5,850 nucleotides of DNA. Origin: Candidatus Halomonas stercoripullorum (GTDB lineage Bacteria; Pseudomonadota; Gammaproteobacteria; Pseudomonadales; Halomonadaceae). Numbering within the stretch: the stretch's first letter is position 1; each line of letters starts with the position of its first letter. Shown here one piece after another: positions 1 through 5,850 of this stretch. The stretch is from NCBI GenBank assembly GCA_019114645.1, contig DXFC01000252.1, positions 1 through 5,850 of the forward strand, read 5' to 3'. Both the position numbers and the translations under genes were made by a program. Under the pieces are notes generated by a model. That model was not told the origin of the DNA and searched no databases. It worked only from the letters and a program-made list of their open reading frames with translations.

Positions 1-1062
1 ACGCTCTACCATGCGGCTTTTGGTTTTACTTCCTCATGGCGGATCTTTATCAAGGAGCGCAGGGGGCGCGGCCTGCGTGCACAGATGGTGATGTTGGCCA
101 TCGCTGTGCTGCTGTTTTTCCCCGCACTGGACGCTGGCACCCTGTTTGGGACCGAGGTGCGGGGCAACTTTGCTCCGCTTGGGGTATCGGTCGTGTTCGG
201 GGCCTTTCTGTTCGGGATCGGCATGCAGCTGGGCGGCGGTTGTGCTTCGGGTACGCTGTTCACTGCCGGTGGTGGCAATGCACGCATGATGATTACCCTG
301 ATCTTCTTTATCGTTGGATCGGTGATCGGCAGTGCCCACTTCTCCTGGTGGATGGCGTTGCCGGCCTTCGAGCCGGTCTCACTGGTGAGTGTGTTCGGTG
401 CGGGCGGCGGAATCGTCGTAAGCCTGGCGCTGTTTATTGCGATTGCAGCGTTTACGGTGATGATGGAGAAGCGCCGCCATGGGCAGCTTGAAGAGACTCC
501 GCGCTTCAATCTGCGTGACAGCCGCTGGCTGACCGGGCCGTGGCCGCTGCTGATGGGGGCGGTGGCACTGGCGTTGCTCAACTTTGCCACCCTGGCCCTG
601 GCCGGCCGGCCCTGGGGCATTACGTCGGCTTTTGCCCTGTGGGGCGCCAAGGTATATGAATTGATCGGCGGGGATGTGAGCCAGTGGGGCTATTGGCAAG
701 CCCCGGGCAATGCCGCAGCGCTTCAGGCCAGTGTGTGGAGTGACATCACCACGGTAATGAATGTAGGCATCATCCTGGGCGCCATGGCGGCTGCCACCCT
801 GGCCGGTCGCTTCGCTCCCTCTTTGCGTATTCCGCTTGGCTCTGTCATGGCGGCGGTAATCGGTGGGTTGATGCTGGGCTATGGTGCCAGGTTGGCGTTT
901 GGCTGCAATATCGGTGCCTATTTCAGTGGCATTGCCTCCGGCAGTCTGCACGGTTGGCTATGGCTGATAGCGGGTTTTGCCGGCAATGTGTTTGGTGTAC
1001 GGCTGCGGCCGCTATTTTTTGGCGACCCAAAGCGCAAGGGACAGCCAATCGAGTTGAGTTGA
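1..1062 (+). CDS. YeeE/YedE-family sulfur-compound transporter (PF04143), 5'-truncated by window edge
   Basis: This is an inner-membrane protein of the YeeE/YedE (Sulf_transp) family. Characterised members (TsuA/YeeE) import thiosulfate, passing it along conserved cysteines. The frame is open from base 1 and reads LYHAAFGFTSSWRIFIKER before the first in-frame ATG at 85. That segment is typical of the family interior, so the true start lies upstream and ATG 85 is not the start. The visible part is 353 residues, with about eight hydrophobic segments near visible residues 29-43, 58-80, 96-115, 127-154, 181-202, 248-269, 277-302 and 316-335. Two family-type cysteine motifs are present: GGGCASGTL (Cys at codon 241-243) and FGCNIGAYFSGI (Cys at codon 904-906). 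The third cysteine known in TsuA would be N-terminal, outside the window. The C-terminus is short and basic (DPKRKGQPIELS). No tusA-like sulfurtransferase gene lies next to it on the visible side. The family call is firm; the exact substrate is inferred. Confidence 0.9.
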   Translation, partial: TLYHAAFGFTSSWRIFIKERRGRGLRAQMVMLAIAVLLFFPALDAGTLFGTEVRGNFAPLGVSVVFGAFLFGIGMQLGGGCASGTLFTAGGGNARMMITLIFFIVGSVIGSAHFSWWMALPAFEPVSLVSVFGAGGGIVVSLALFIAIAAFTVMMEKRRHGQLEETPRFNLRDSRWLTGPWPLLMGAVALALLNFATLALAGRPWGITSAFALWGAKVYELIGGDVSQWGYWQAPGNAAALQASVWSDITTVMNVGIILGAMAAATLAGRFAPSLRIPLGSVMAAVIGGLMLGYGARLAFGCNIGAYFSGIASGSLHGWLWLIAGFAGNVFGVRLRPLFFGDPKRKGQPIELS

Positions 1063-1161
1063 GGCCGCGCCGCGATGGCGGAGGCATGTTAGAGTTAGTT
1101 AAAAGCGCCAGCAGAGCGCTTCACCACGGCCCGGATTCCAGTCACCGTATCGAGATCAGAG
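1063..1161. other. Intergenic gap between transporter and maeA
   Basis: This gap separates two same-direction genes. I see no convincing -35/-10 pair and no terminator with a T-run on the + strand. A small 6-bp stem, AAGCGC (1103-1108) with GCGCTT (1116-1121) and a 7-base loop, is the only dyad noticed. It is too weak to call a terminator in the + direction. An in-frame TAG at 1096-1098 closes the malic-enzyme frame upstream of its start. Whether maeA has its own promoter or is read through from the transporter cannot be decided from the sequence. Confidence 0.4.
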
Positions 1162-2841
1162 ATGTCCACCGAAAGTAAACGTCCCCTTTATATTCCGTAT
1201 GCGGGCCCTGCGCTGCTGGAAGTGCCGCTGCTCAACAAGGGCAGTGCCTTCACCCGTGAGGAGCGGATCGAATTCAACCTCATCGGCTTGCTACCGGAGA
1301 ATGTGGAGTCCATCGAGGAGCAGGCGGAGCGGGTCTACCACCAGTATCAGCAGTGTCACAGTGATCTGGACCGCCATATTCATCTGCGTGCGATCCAGGA
1401 TGATAACGAGACCCTGTACTACCACGTGGTCATGCAGCACCTCGAAGAAATGCTGCCGATTATCTACACCCCCACCGTGGGGCAGGCCTGCCAGGAGTTC
1501 TCCAGTATCTACCGGAGTCATCGTGGTCTATTTATCAGCTACCCGGACCGTGACCACATCGACGATATCCTGCACAGTGTCACCAAAGACAAGATCAAGG
1601 TGTTGGTGGTGACCGACGGCGAGCGTATTCTCGGCCTGGGTGACCAGGGAATCGGCGGCATGGGCATTCCCATTGGCAAGCTGGCGCTTTATACCGCTTG
1701 CGGCAGCATCAGTCCGGCCTATACGCTGCCGATCACCCTTGATGTCGGGACCAATAACCAGACACTGCTGGATGACCCCATGTACATGGGCTGGCGCCAT
1801 CCACGTATCTCCCAGGAAGAGTATGACGCCTTCCTGGATGACTTCATTGCCGCAGTGAAACGGCGCTGGCCCGATGTCTTGCTGCAGTTCGAGGACTTCG
1901 CCCAGGCGAATGCCGTGCCCCTGCTGGAGCGCTATCGTGACGAGCTATGCTGCTTCAATGACGACGTGCAGGGCACAGCGGCGGTTGCGGTAGGTACCTT
2001 GATGGCGGCTTGTCAGGCACGTGGCGAAACCATTGCCCACCAGCGGGTGGTGTTCGTGGGTGCCGGCTCCGCCGGTTGCGGCATTGCCGAGCAGGTGGTG
2101 TTGGCGATGCAGGCGGAAGGGTTGACCGAAAGCGAGGCCCGGCGGCGCGTCTTCATGGTGGACCGTGAGGGCCTGGTAACCAGTGATCAGACGTGGCTAC
2201 TCGATTTCCAGCGCCGCCTGGCGCACGATCCTGCCGTCACCGAGGGTTGGCATAACCAGTCGTTGCTGGAGGTAGTAGGTAACGTCAAGCCGACAGTACT
2301 GATCGGGGTTTCCGGTCAGCCGGGGCTCTTCACTGAAGAAGTTGTACGTGTCATGCATGCCAACTGTGAGCGCCCCGTGATCATGCCGCTCTCCAACCCT
2401 ACGTCGCGTGTGGAAGCAACTCCTGCAGACCTGCTGCACTGGACCGACGGCCAGGCTCTGGTCGCGACCGGCAGTCCCTTTGAGCCGGTGGTGCATGACG
2501 GCAAGACCTATCCCATTGCCCAGTGCAACAACGCTTATATTTTCCCCGGGATTGGCTTGGGGGTGGTTGCCAGTGGTGCCAGACGTGTTACCGACACCAT
2601 GCTGATGTCGGCTTCCCGGGCGCTGGCCCGTGAAGCGCCGCTGGTGAAACAGGGCGAGGGCGCGCTGCTGCCGCCATTGGCGCAGATTCGCGAACTCTCC
2701 AAGGCAATCGCCTTCGATGTTGCCGCACAGGCCCAGCAAGAGGGGGTTGCCTTGAGTACCGACGGGATCAAGTTGCGCGAGACGATCGAGCGTAATTGCT
2801 GGACGCCGGAGTATCGCAGTTATAGGCGCCGCGCTGTTTAG
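1162..2841 (+). CDS. maeA: NAD-dependent malic enzyme (oxaloacetate-decarboxylating), MaeA/SfcA type
   Basis: A cytosolic enzyme that oxidatively decarboxylates L-malate to pyruvate and CO2, reducing NAD+; it links the TCA cycle to pyruvate for gluconeogenic or anaplerotic balance. At 559 aa it is full length (E. coli MaeA is about 565). The N-terminal malic domain (about 70-260) carries IYTPTVGQACQEF with the expected catalytic Tyr102, TDGERILGLGDQG with malate-binding Arg155, and Lys173 in PIGKLALY. Metal ligands expected from the family are Glu244 and Asp245 (QFEDF) and Asp268 in the FNDDVQGTAA signature. The NAD-binding domain (about 270-540) has VFVGAGSAGCGIAE (297-310), with Asp334 after the second strand, then SNPTS (411-415) and NNAYIFPG (456-463). 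The start is supported by the family-like opening KRPLYIPYAGPALLEVPLLN and an upstream in-frame stop at 1096-1098, with no ATG, GTG or TTG between. The ribosome-binding site is weak (GAGA at 1152-1155). NAD rather than NADP preference is inferred from similarity to MaeA. Confidence 0.96.
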   Translation: MSTESKRPLYIPYAGPALLEVPLLNKGSAFTREERIEFNLIGLLPENVESIEEQAERVYHQYQQCHSDLDRHIHLRAIQDDNETLYYHVVMQHLEEMLPIIYTPTVGQACQEFSSIYRSHRGLFISYPDRDHIDDILHSVTKDKIKVLVVTDGERILGLGDQGIGGMGIPIGKLALYTACGSISPAYTLPITLDVGTNNQTLLDDPMYMGWRHPRISQEEYDAFLDDFIAAVKRRWPDVLLQFEDFAQANAVPLLERYRDELCCFNDDVQGTAAVAVGTLMAACQARGETIAHQRVVFVGAGSAGCGIAEQVVLAMQAEGLTESEARRRVFMVDREGLVTSDQTWLLDFQRRLAHDPAVTEGWHNQSLLEVVGNVKPTVLIGVSGQPGLFTEEVVRVMHANCERPVIMPLSNPTSRVEATPADLLHWTDGQALVATGSPFEPVVHDGKTYPIAQCNNAYIFPGIGLGVVASGARRVTDTMLMSASRALAREAPLVKQGEGALLPPLAQIRELSKAIAFDVAAQAQQEGVALSTDGIKLRETIERNCWTPEYRSYRRRAV

Positions 2842-2867
2842 GCGGCCGACTGGGTGTGTAGTGACAG

Positions 2868-2891
2868 CGAGCCCCGCCATGGCGGGGCTCG
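2868..2891. terminator. GC-rich hairpin between convergent maeA and acnA, probable bidirectional terminator
   Basis: Arms CGAGCCCCGC (2868-2877) and GCGGGGCTCG (2882-2891) pair perfectly over 10 bp around a CATG tetraloop; the core is a fully palindromic 24-base sequence. It lies 26 bases after the maeA stop and 20 bases beyond the acnA stop, where a shared terminator is expected. No strong T-run follows on either strand, so intrinsic termination may be incomplete or need help. The stem strength and position are seen directly; the function is inferred. Confidence 0.7.
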
Positions 2892-2911
2892 TGCCTTCGA
2901 GCCCTTGTGTA

Positions 2912-5662
2912 TTACACCGCACCGATCATCCGGCGTAGCACATAGTGCAGGATGCCGTCGTGACGGTAGTACTCCAGCTCATTAATGGTGTCGATACGGC
3001 ACAATGCCTCGATGCGCTTCTCGCCTTTGGCGCTTTTCACCGTGACCACGACCTTGCTGCCCGGTGTGAGGTTGGCCAGCCCCTCGATGGAGATGGTTTC
3101 GTCGCCGGTCAGGCCCAGGGTCTTGCGGTTTTCGCCTGCCGGGAACTGTAGCGGTACCACGCCCATGCCGATCAGGTTGGAGCGGTGGATGCGTTCGTAG
3201 GACTCGGCCAGTACCGCACGCACGCCGAGCAGGCGTGTCCCCTTGGCGGCCCAGTCGCGGGACGAGCCGGTGCCGTACTCCTTGCCGGCGATTACCACCA
3301 GCGGCGTGCCTTGTTGCTGGTATTTCATCGCCGCATCATAGATCGACATTTGCTCGCCCGTGGGCACATGGCGGGTTTCGCCACCAATCACGCCGTCGAG
3401 CATCTCGTTGCGGATGCGTACGTTGGCAAAGGTGCCGCGCATCATCACTTCGTGGTTGCCACGCCGTGAGCCATAGGAGTTGAAGTCCACCGGCTTGATG
3501 CCGCGCTCCTGCAGATAGCGCCCGGCGGGGCTGTCAGGCTTGATCGAACCTGCCGGCGAGATGTGGTCGGTGGTTACCGAGTCGCCCAGCAGCGCGAGGA
3601 TATGCGCATCTTTCACATCTTCGATAGGATCGGGGTCGCGGCGCATGCCTTCGAAGAAGGGCGGATGCTGAATATAGGTCGAGGAGGGCGACCACTCGTA
3701 GACCTGGCTTTGGGGAACCTGGAGGGCTTGCCAGATCTCGTCGCCATCGAAAACGGCGGCGTACTCTTTGCGGTACATGTCGGTCTTGACCTTCTCCACC
3801 GCAGCGGCGATATCCGCTTGGGAAGGCCAGATGTCCTTGAGATAGACCGGATTGCCGTTTTGATCCTCGCCCAGCGGATCCCGGGTCAGGTCGAGGCGGA
3901 CGTTACCAGCCAGGGCATAGGCGACTACCAGCGGTGGCGAAGCCAGCCAGTTGGTCTTTGTCAGCGGATGAATGCGCCCTTCGAAGTTGCGGTTACCGGA
4001 GAGCACCGCAGCCACGGTGAGGTCGCTCTCTTCGATAGCCGCTTCGATTGGCGGCGGCAGCGGACCGGAGTTGCCGATACAGGTGGTGCAGCCATACCCC
4101 ACCAGATGGAAGCCTAGCGCGTCCAGGTCATCCTGCACGCCTGCCGCCGCCAGGTATTCGGTGACCACCTTGGAGCCGGGGGCCAGCGAGGTCTTGACCC
4201 ATGGTTGGGTGGTCAGCCCTTTGGCGCGGGCGTTGCGTGCTAGCAGACCGGCCGCCAGCATCACACTGGGGTTGGAAGTATTGGTACAGGAGGTAATGGC
4301 AGCGATGACCACGGCGCCGGGGTTGAGCATGAACCGGTTGCCGTCAAGCTCGATGTTGCGGCTGTCATGGTGCTCGTAGCTTTCGTGTACGCCGACAGCC
4401 GTCTGGCCTCCCTCGGAGAGCAGGCGCCCCTGCTCTTCGCTGCCTGGTGCTCTGGTTTTGCCTTCCCCCGCCAGGAACTCCTCGAAGGTGGTTTGCATGT
4501 CCCGTAGGGCGACACGATCCTGCGGCCGCTTGGGACCGGCGAGACTGGCTTCGACATCGCCAAGGTCGAGATGCAAGCTGTCGCTGAAGACCGGCTCGGC
4601 GCCGGGCTCGCGCCATAGTCCCTGGGCCTTGCAGTAGGCTTCGACGAGAGCGATCTGCGCTTCGTCACGGCCGGTCAGGCGTAGATAAGCGAGGGTTTCG
4701 TCATCTACCGGGAAGAAACCACAGGTGGCGCCGTATTCGGGTGCCATGTTGGCGATGGTGGCACGGTCGGCCAGGGGCAGGTCGGCCAGGCCGTCACCAT
4801 AGTATTCAACGAACTTGCCGACTACACCGCGCTTGCGCAGCATCTCGGTGACCGTCAGGACCAGGTCGGTAGCGGTGATGCCCTCTTTAAGCTTCCCGGT
4901 GAGCTTGAAGCCCACGACTTCGGGTATCAGCATCGATACCGGCTGGCCGAGCATGGCTGCCTCGGCCTCGATGCCGCCTACCCCCCAGCCAAGTACGCCA
5001 AGGCCATTGATCATGGTGGTGTGGGAGTCGGTACCCACCAGGGTGTCGGGGTAGGCGAAGGTCTTGCCATCCTCCTGCTTGGTCCACACTGTACGGCCGA
5101 GATATTCGAGGTTGACCTGGTGGCAGATGCCGGTGCCGGGTGGTACGACACGGAAATTGTCAAAAGCGTCCTGGCCCCAGCGCAGGAACTCGTAGCGCTC
5201 GCGGTTGCGCTCCATCTCGATGGCGACGTTATCGTGAAATGCAGTGGGGTTACCGAACTTGTCGACCATTACCGAGTGGTCGATGACCAGGTCCACCGGT
5301 GACAGGGGGTTGATCCGCGACGGGTCTTCACCAAGCTTTTCCACCGCAGCGCGCATGGAGGCGAGATCCACGACGCCGGGGACGCCGGTGAAGTCCTGCA
5401 TCAGCACCCGGGCAGGGCGATAGCCAATCTCGCGGCTGGAACGGCCGCTCTGTTGCCAGTCGACCAGGGCTTGCAGGTCCTCGCGCGCCACGCTCGGCTC
5501 GTTGGCGTAGCGTAATTGGTTTTCCAGTAATATCTTTAGCGTTTTTGGCAGGCGATCGATATTGCCCAGCGCTTCAGCCGCCTTGGGTAGACTGTAGTAG
5601 TGATAGGTCGTGCCGCCGGCCTCCAGGGACTGCAGGGTATCCGGCATCTCATTGCGGCTCAT
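2912..5662 (-). CDS. acnA: Aconitate hydratase A (aconitase, AcnA/IRP1 type)
   Basis: A cytosolic [4Fe-4S] enzyme that interconverts citrate and isocitrate through cis-aconitate in the TCA and glyoxylate cycles. At 916 aa it is a little longer than E. coli AcnA (891) and has the AcnA/IRP1 domain order. Visible motifs are DHSVMVD (128-134), GTDSHTTMINGLGVLGWGVGG (210-230), the cluster ligands Cys459 (ITSCTNTSNP) and Cys525/Cys528 (GYGCTTCIGNSGPL), an active-site SGNRNFEGR loop (555-563), a variable acidic linker at about 350-440, and the C-terminal swivel domain with GDSVTTDHISPAG (693-705), FNSYGSRRGNHEVMMRGTFAN (727-747) and YGTGSSRDWAAKG (796-808, catalytic Ser region). All ligands are intact, so it should be active. 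Met1 is chosen because a perfect AGGAGG lies 8 bases upstream; Met6 (5645-5647) would sit too far from it. It is not AcnB, whose domain order differs, and I see no sign that it is the AcnD variant, as there are no prp genes nearby. IRP1-like RNA binding by apo-AcnA is known in the family but not shown here. Confidence 0.97.
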   Translation of the reverse strand: MSRNEMPDTLQSLEAGGTTYHYYSLPKAAEALGNIDRLPKTLKILLENQLRYANEPSVAREDLQALVDWQQSGRSSREIGYRPARVLMQDFTGVPGVVDLASMRAAVEKLGEDPSRINPLSPVDLVIDHSVMVDKFGNPTAFHDNVAIEMERNRERYEFLRWGQDAFDNFRVVPPGTGICHQVNLEYLGRTVWTKQEDGKTFAYPDTLVGTDSHTTMINGLGVLGWGVGGIEAEAAMLGQPVSMLIPEVVGFKLTGKLKEGITATDLVLTVTEMLRKRGVVGKFVEYYGDGLADLPLADRATIANMAPEYGATCGFFPVDDETLAYLRLTGRDEAQIALVEAYCKAQGLWREPGAEPVFSDSLHLDLGDVEASLAGPKRPQDRVALRDMQTTFEEFLAGEGKTRAPGSEEQGRLLSEGGQTAVGVHESYEHHDSRNIELDGNRFMLNPGAVVIAAITSCTNTSNPSVMLAAGLLARNARAKGLTTQPWVKTSLAPGSKVVTEYLAAAGVQDDLDALGFHLVGYGCTTCIGNSGPLPPPIEAAIEESDLTVAAVLSGNRNFEGRIHPLTKTNWLASPPLVVAYALAGNVRLDLTRDPLGEDQNGNPVYLKDIWPSQADIAAAVEKVKTDMYRKEYAAVFDGDEIWQALQVPQSQVYEWSPSSTYIQHPPFFEGMRRDPDPIEDVKDAHILALLGDSVTTDHISPAGSIKPDSPAGRYLQERGIKPVDFNSYGSRRGNHEVMMRGTFANVRIRNEMLDGVIGGETRHVPTGEQMSIYDAAMKYQQQGTPLVVIAGKEYGTGSSRDWAAKGTRLLGVRAVLAESYERIHRSNLIGMGVVPLQFPAGENRKTLGLTGDETISIEGLANLTPGSKVVVTVKSAKGEKRIEALCRIDTINELEYYRHDGILHYVLRRMIGAV

Positions 5663-5670
5663 AGGGGTGG

Positions 5671-5676
5671 CCTCCT
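5671..5676 (-). promoter_or_regulatory. Strong Shine-Dalgarno sequence of acnA
   Basis: The minus strand reads AGGAGG here, a full consensus match, with an 8-base spacer to the ATG at 5660-5662. This fixes the acnA start and predicts efficient translation, in contrast to the weak site before maeA. Confidence 0.85.
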
Positions 5677-5696
5677 GTCACGGTTATTACATTTGA

Positions 5697-5716
5697 TCCA
5701 TGTGCTTATACATGGA
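5697..5716. promoter_or_regulatory. Perfect 7-bp inverted repeat upstream of acnA, candidate operator
   Basis: TCCATGT (5697-5703) and ACATGGA (5710-5716) are exact inverted copies separated by six bases (GCTTAT), making a 20-base dyad. It lies 35 bases upstream of the acnA start and overlaps or directly follows candidate acnA -10 boxes. That is the usual place for a repressor operator. I do not recognise the cognate regulator. If transcribed, it could instead form a small hairpin in the leader. Confidence 0.45.
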
Positions 5717-5746
5717 CATCATAGGCTGCCCTTTCAAGCGTTGCAT
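5705..5746 (-). promoter_or_regulatory. Candidate sigma-70 promoter region of acnA
   Basis: Two minus-strand hexamers match the -10 consensus at five of six bases: TATGAT (5718-5723) and TATAAG (5705-5710). TATGAT has ATGCAA (5741-5746) at a 17-base spacing, a three-of-six -35 match. TTGAAA (5732-5737) is a better -35 but sits 21 bases from TATAAG, which is too far for a classic promoter. Which of these is used cannot be settled from sequence. Either would give a short leader of roughly 35-50 bases before acnA. Confidence 0.35.
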
Positions 5747-5762
5747 TGTCATGACACACCAA
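5741..5762. promoter_or_regulatory. 22-base dyad TTG-N3-TGTCATGACA-N3-CAA, candidate operator
   Basis: A perfect 10-base palindrome, TGTCATGACA (5747-5756), is flanked symmetrically by TTG (5741-5743) and CAA (5760-5762), so 16 of 22 positions obey one dyad axis. It sits upstream of the acnA -10 candidates and just upstream of an opposing -10 box at 5780-5785. A dimeric regulator here could affect either direction. It does not match the CRP (TGTGA-N6-TCACA) or FNR/Anr (TTGAT-N4-ATCAA) consensus. The symmetry is seen directly; the function is inferred. Confidence 0.4.
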
Positions 5763-5776
5763 GTGACGTACGAGAC

Positions 5777-5785
5777 TGGTACAAT
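5777..5785 (+). promoter_or_regulatory. Candidate extended -10 promoter firing rightward out of the window
   Basis: TGG-TACAAT fits the extended -10 form (TG, one base, then a five-of-six match to TATAAT). No good -35 is present at the proper distance, as expected for extended -10 promoters. Transcription would start near 5792 and run out of the window, divergent from acnA. The gene it would serve is not visible. Confidence 0.35.
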
Positions 5786-5796
5786 GTGAGCCACTC

Positions 5797-5833
5797 AAGA
5801 GCCCTCCGGCGTGGCTGCCGAGGCAGCGCTCTT
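5797..5833 (+). other. Hairpin near right edge, possible leader structure or weak terminator
   Basis: AAGAGC (5797-5802) pairs with GCTCTT (5828-5833). Inside, CCTCCGGC (5803-5810) can pair with GCCGAGG (5817-5823) with one bulged C and a six-base loop. An alternative inner stem, GCTGC (5814-5818) with GCAGC (5823-5827), closes a CGAG tetraloop. A T-rich stretch with one TTTT run (5831-5846) follows on the + strand. It would lie almost at the 5' end of a transcript from the box at 5777-5785. It could be a leader structure, an attenuator-like terminator or chance. Confidence 0.3.
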
Positions 5834-5850
5834 CTTCATCTTTTGTGTTG

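Noticed and set aside
85..87. ATG at 85 as the transporter start
   Set aside because: Family-typical residues are encoded in frame upstream to base 1, so starting here would remove conserved sequence; the gene is cut by the window edge.
6..650. 214-codon open frame on the minus strand opposite the transporter
   Set aside because: The product is a low-complexity Pro/Ala/Arg/Ser-rich sequence antisense to clear membrane segments, typical of a shadow frame.
1103..1121. Small stem AAGCGC/GCGCTT as a terminator after the transporter
   Set aside because: Six base pairs with no following T-run on the + strand. It would only look terminator-like on the minus strand, where no gene needs it.
2197..2922. 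241-codon open frame on the minus strand opposite maeA
   Set aside because: It lies antisense to the conserved malic-enzyme coding sequence, has no recognisable motif, and would run through the terminator hairpin. It is a by-product of GC-rich codon use.
3563..4117. 184-codon open frame on the plus strand within acnA
   Set aside because: It is antisense to the aconitase region carrying cluster ligands Cys525 and Cys528 and shows no family features.
2912..5662. Aconitase as an AcnD (2-methylcitrate dehydratase) variant
   Set aside because: No prpB, prpC or prpF neighbours are visible, and the sequence reads as a housekeeping AcnA with the usual motifs.
5705..5737. TTGAAA (5732-5737) paired with TATAAG as the acnA promoter
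   Set aside because: The 21-base spacing is too long for a normal sigma-70 promoter. The 17-base alternative -10, CATGTA, matches consensus at only two positions.

Overview
The window shows one partial and two complete protein-coding genes. All are ordinary metabolic or transport genes of a GC-rich gammaproteobacterium. The long AcnA-type aconitase, with its HYYSLPKAAEALG-like N-terminus, and the MaeA-type malic enzyme resemble those I associate with the Pseudomonas, Halomonas and Marinobacter groups. That placement rests on family resemblance, not on a search.

Layout: Positions 1-1062 (+) hold the 3' part of a YeeE/YedE-family (PF04143) membrane transporter for thiosulfate-like sulfur compounds; its start lies left of the window. 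A 98-base gap with no clear promoter or terminator follows. Positions 1162-2841 (+) encode a complete NAD-type malic enzyme (MaeA/SfcA, 559 aa). A 70-base convergent gap (2842-2911) carries a strong GC-rich hairpin, which probably ends transcription from both sides. Positions 2912-5662 (-) encode a complete aconitate hydratase A (AcnA, 916 aa) with a strong Shine-Dalgarno sequence.

The last 188 bases (5663-5850) contain no confident gene. This is the upstream region of acnA. It holds two dyad-symmetric elements that look like operators, candidate -10 boxes for acnA, an opposing extended -10 box pointing out of the window, and a hairpin near the right edge. It is the only part of the window with structure not explained by the genes.

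MaeA makes pyruvate, CO2 and NADH from malate. AcnA interconverts citrate and isocitrate in the TCA and glyoxylate cycles. Both act around the TCA cycle, but they are convergent, so they share a terminator region and not an operon. The sulfur transporter has no evident functional link to either. I found no mobile element, CRISPR array, RNA gene, toxin-antitoxin pair, defence system or other new system here.
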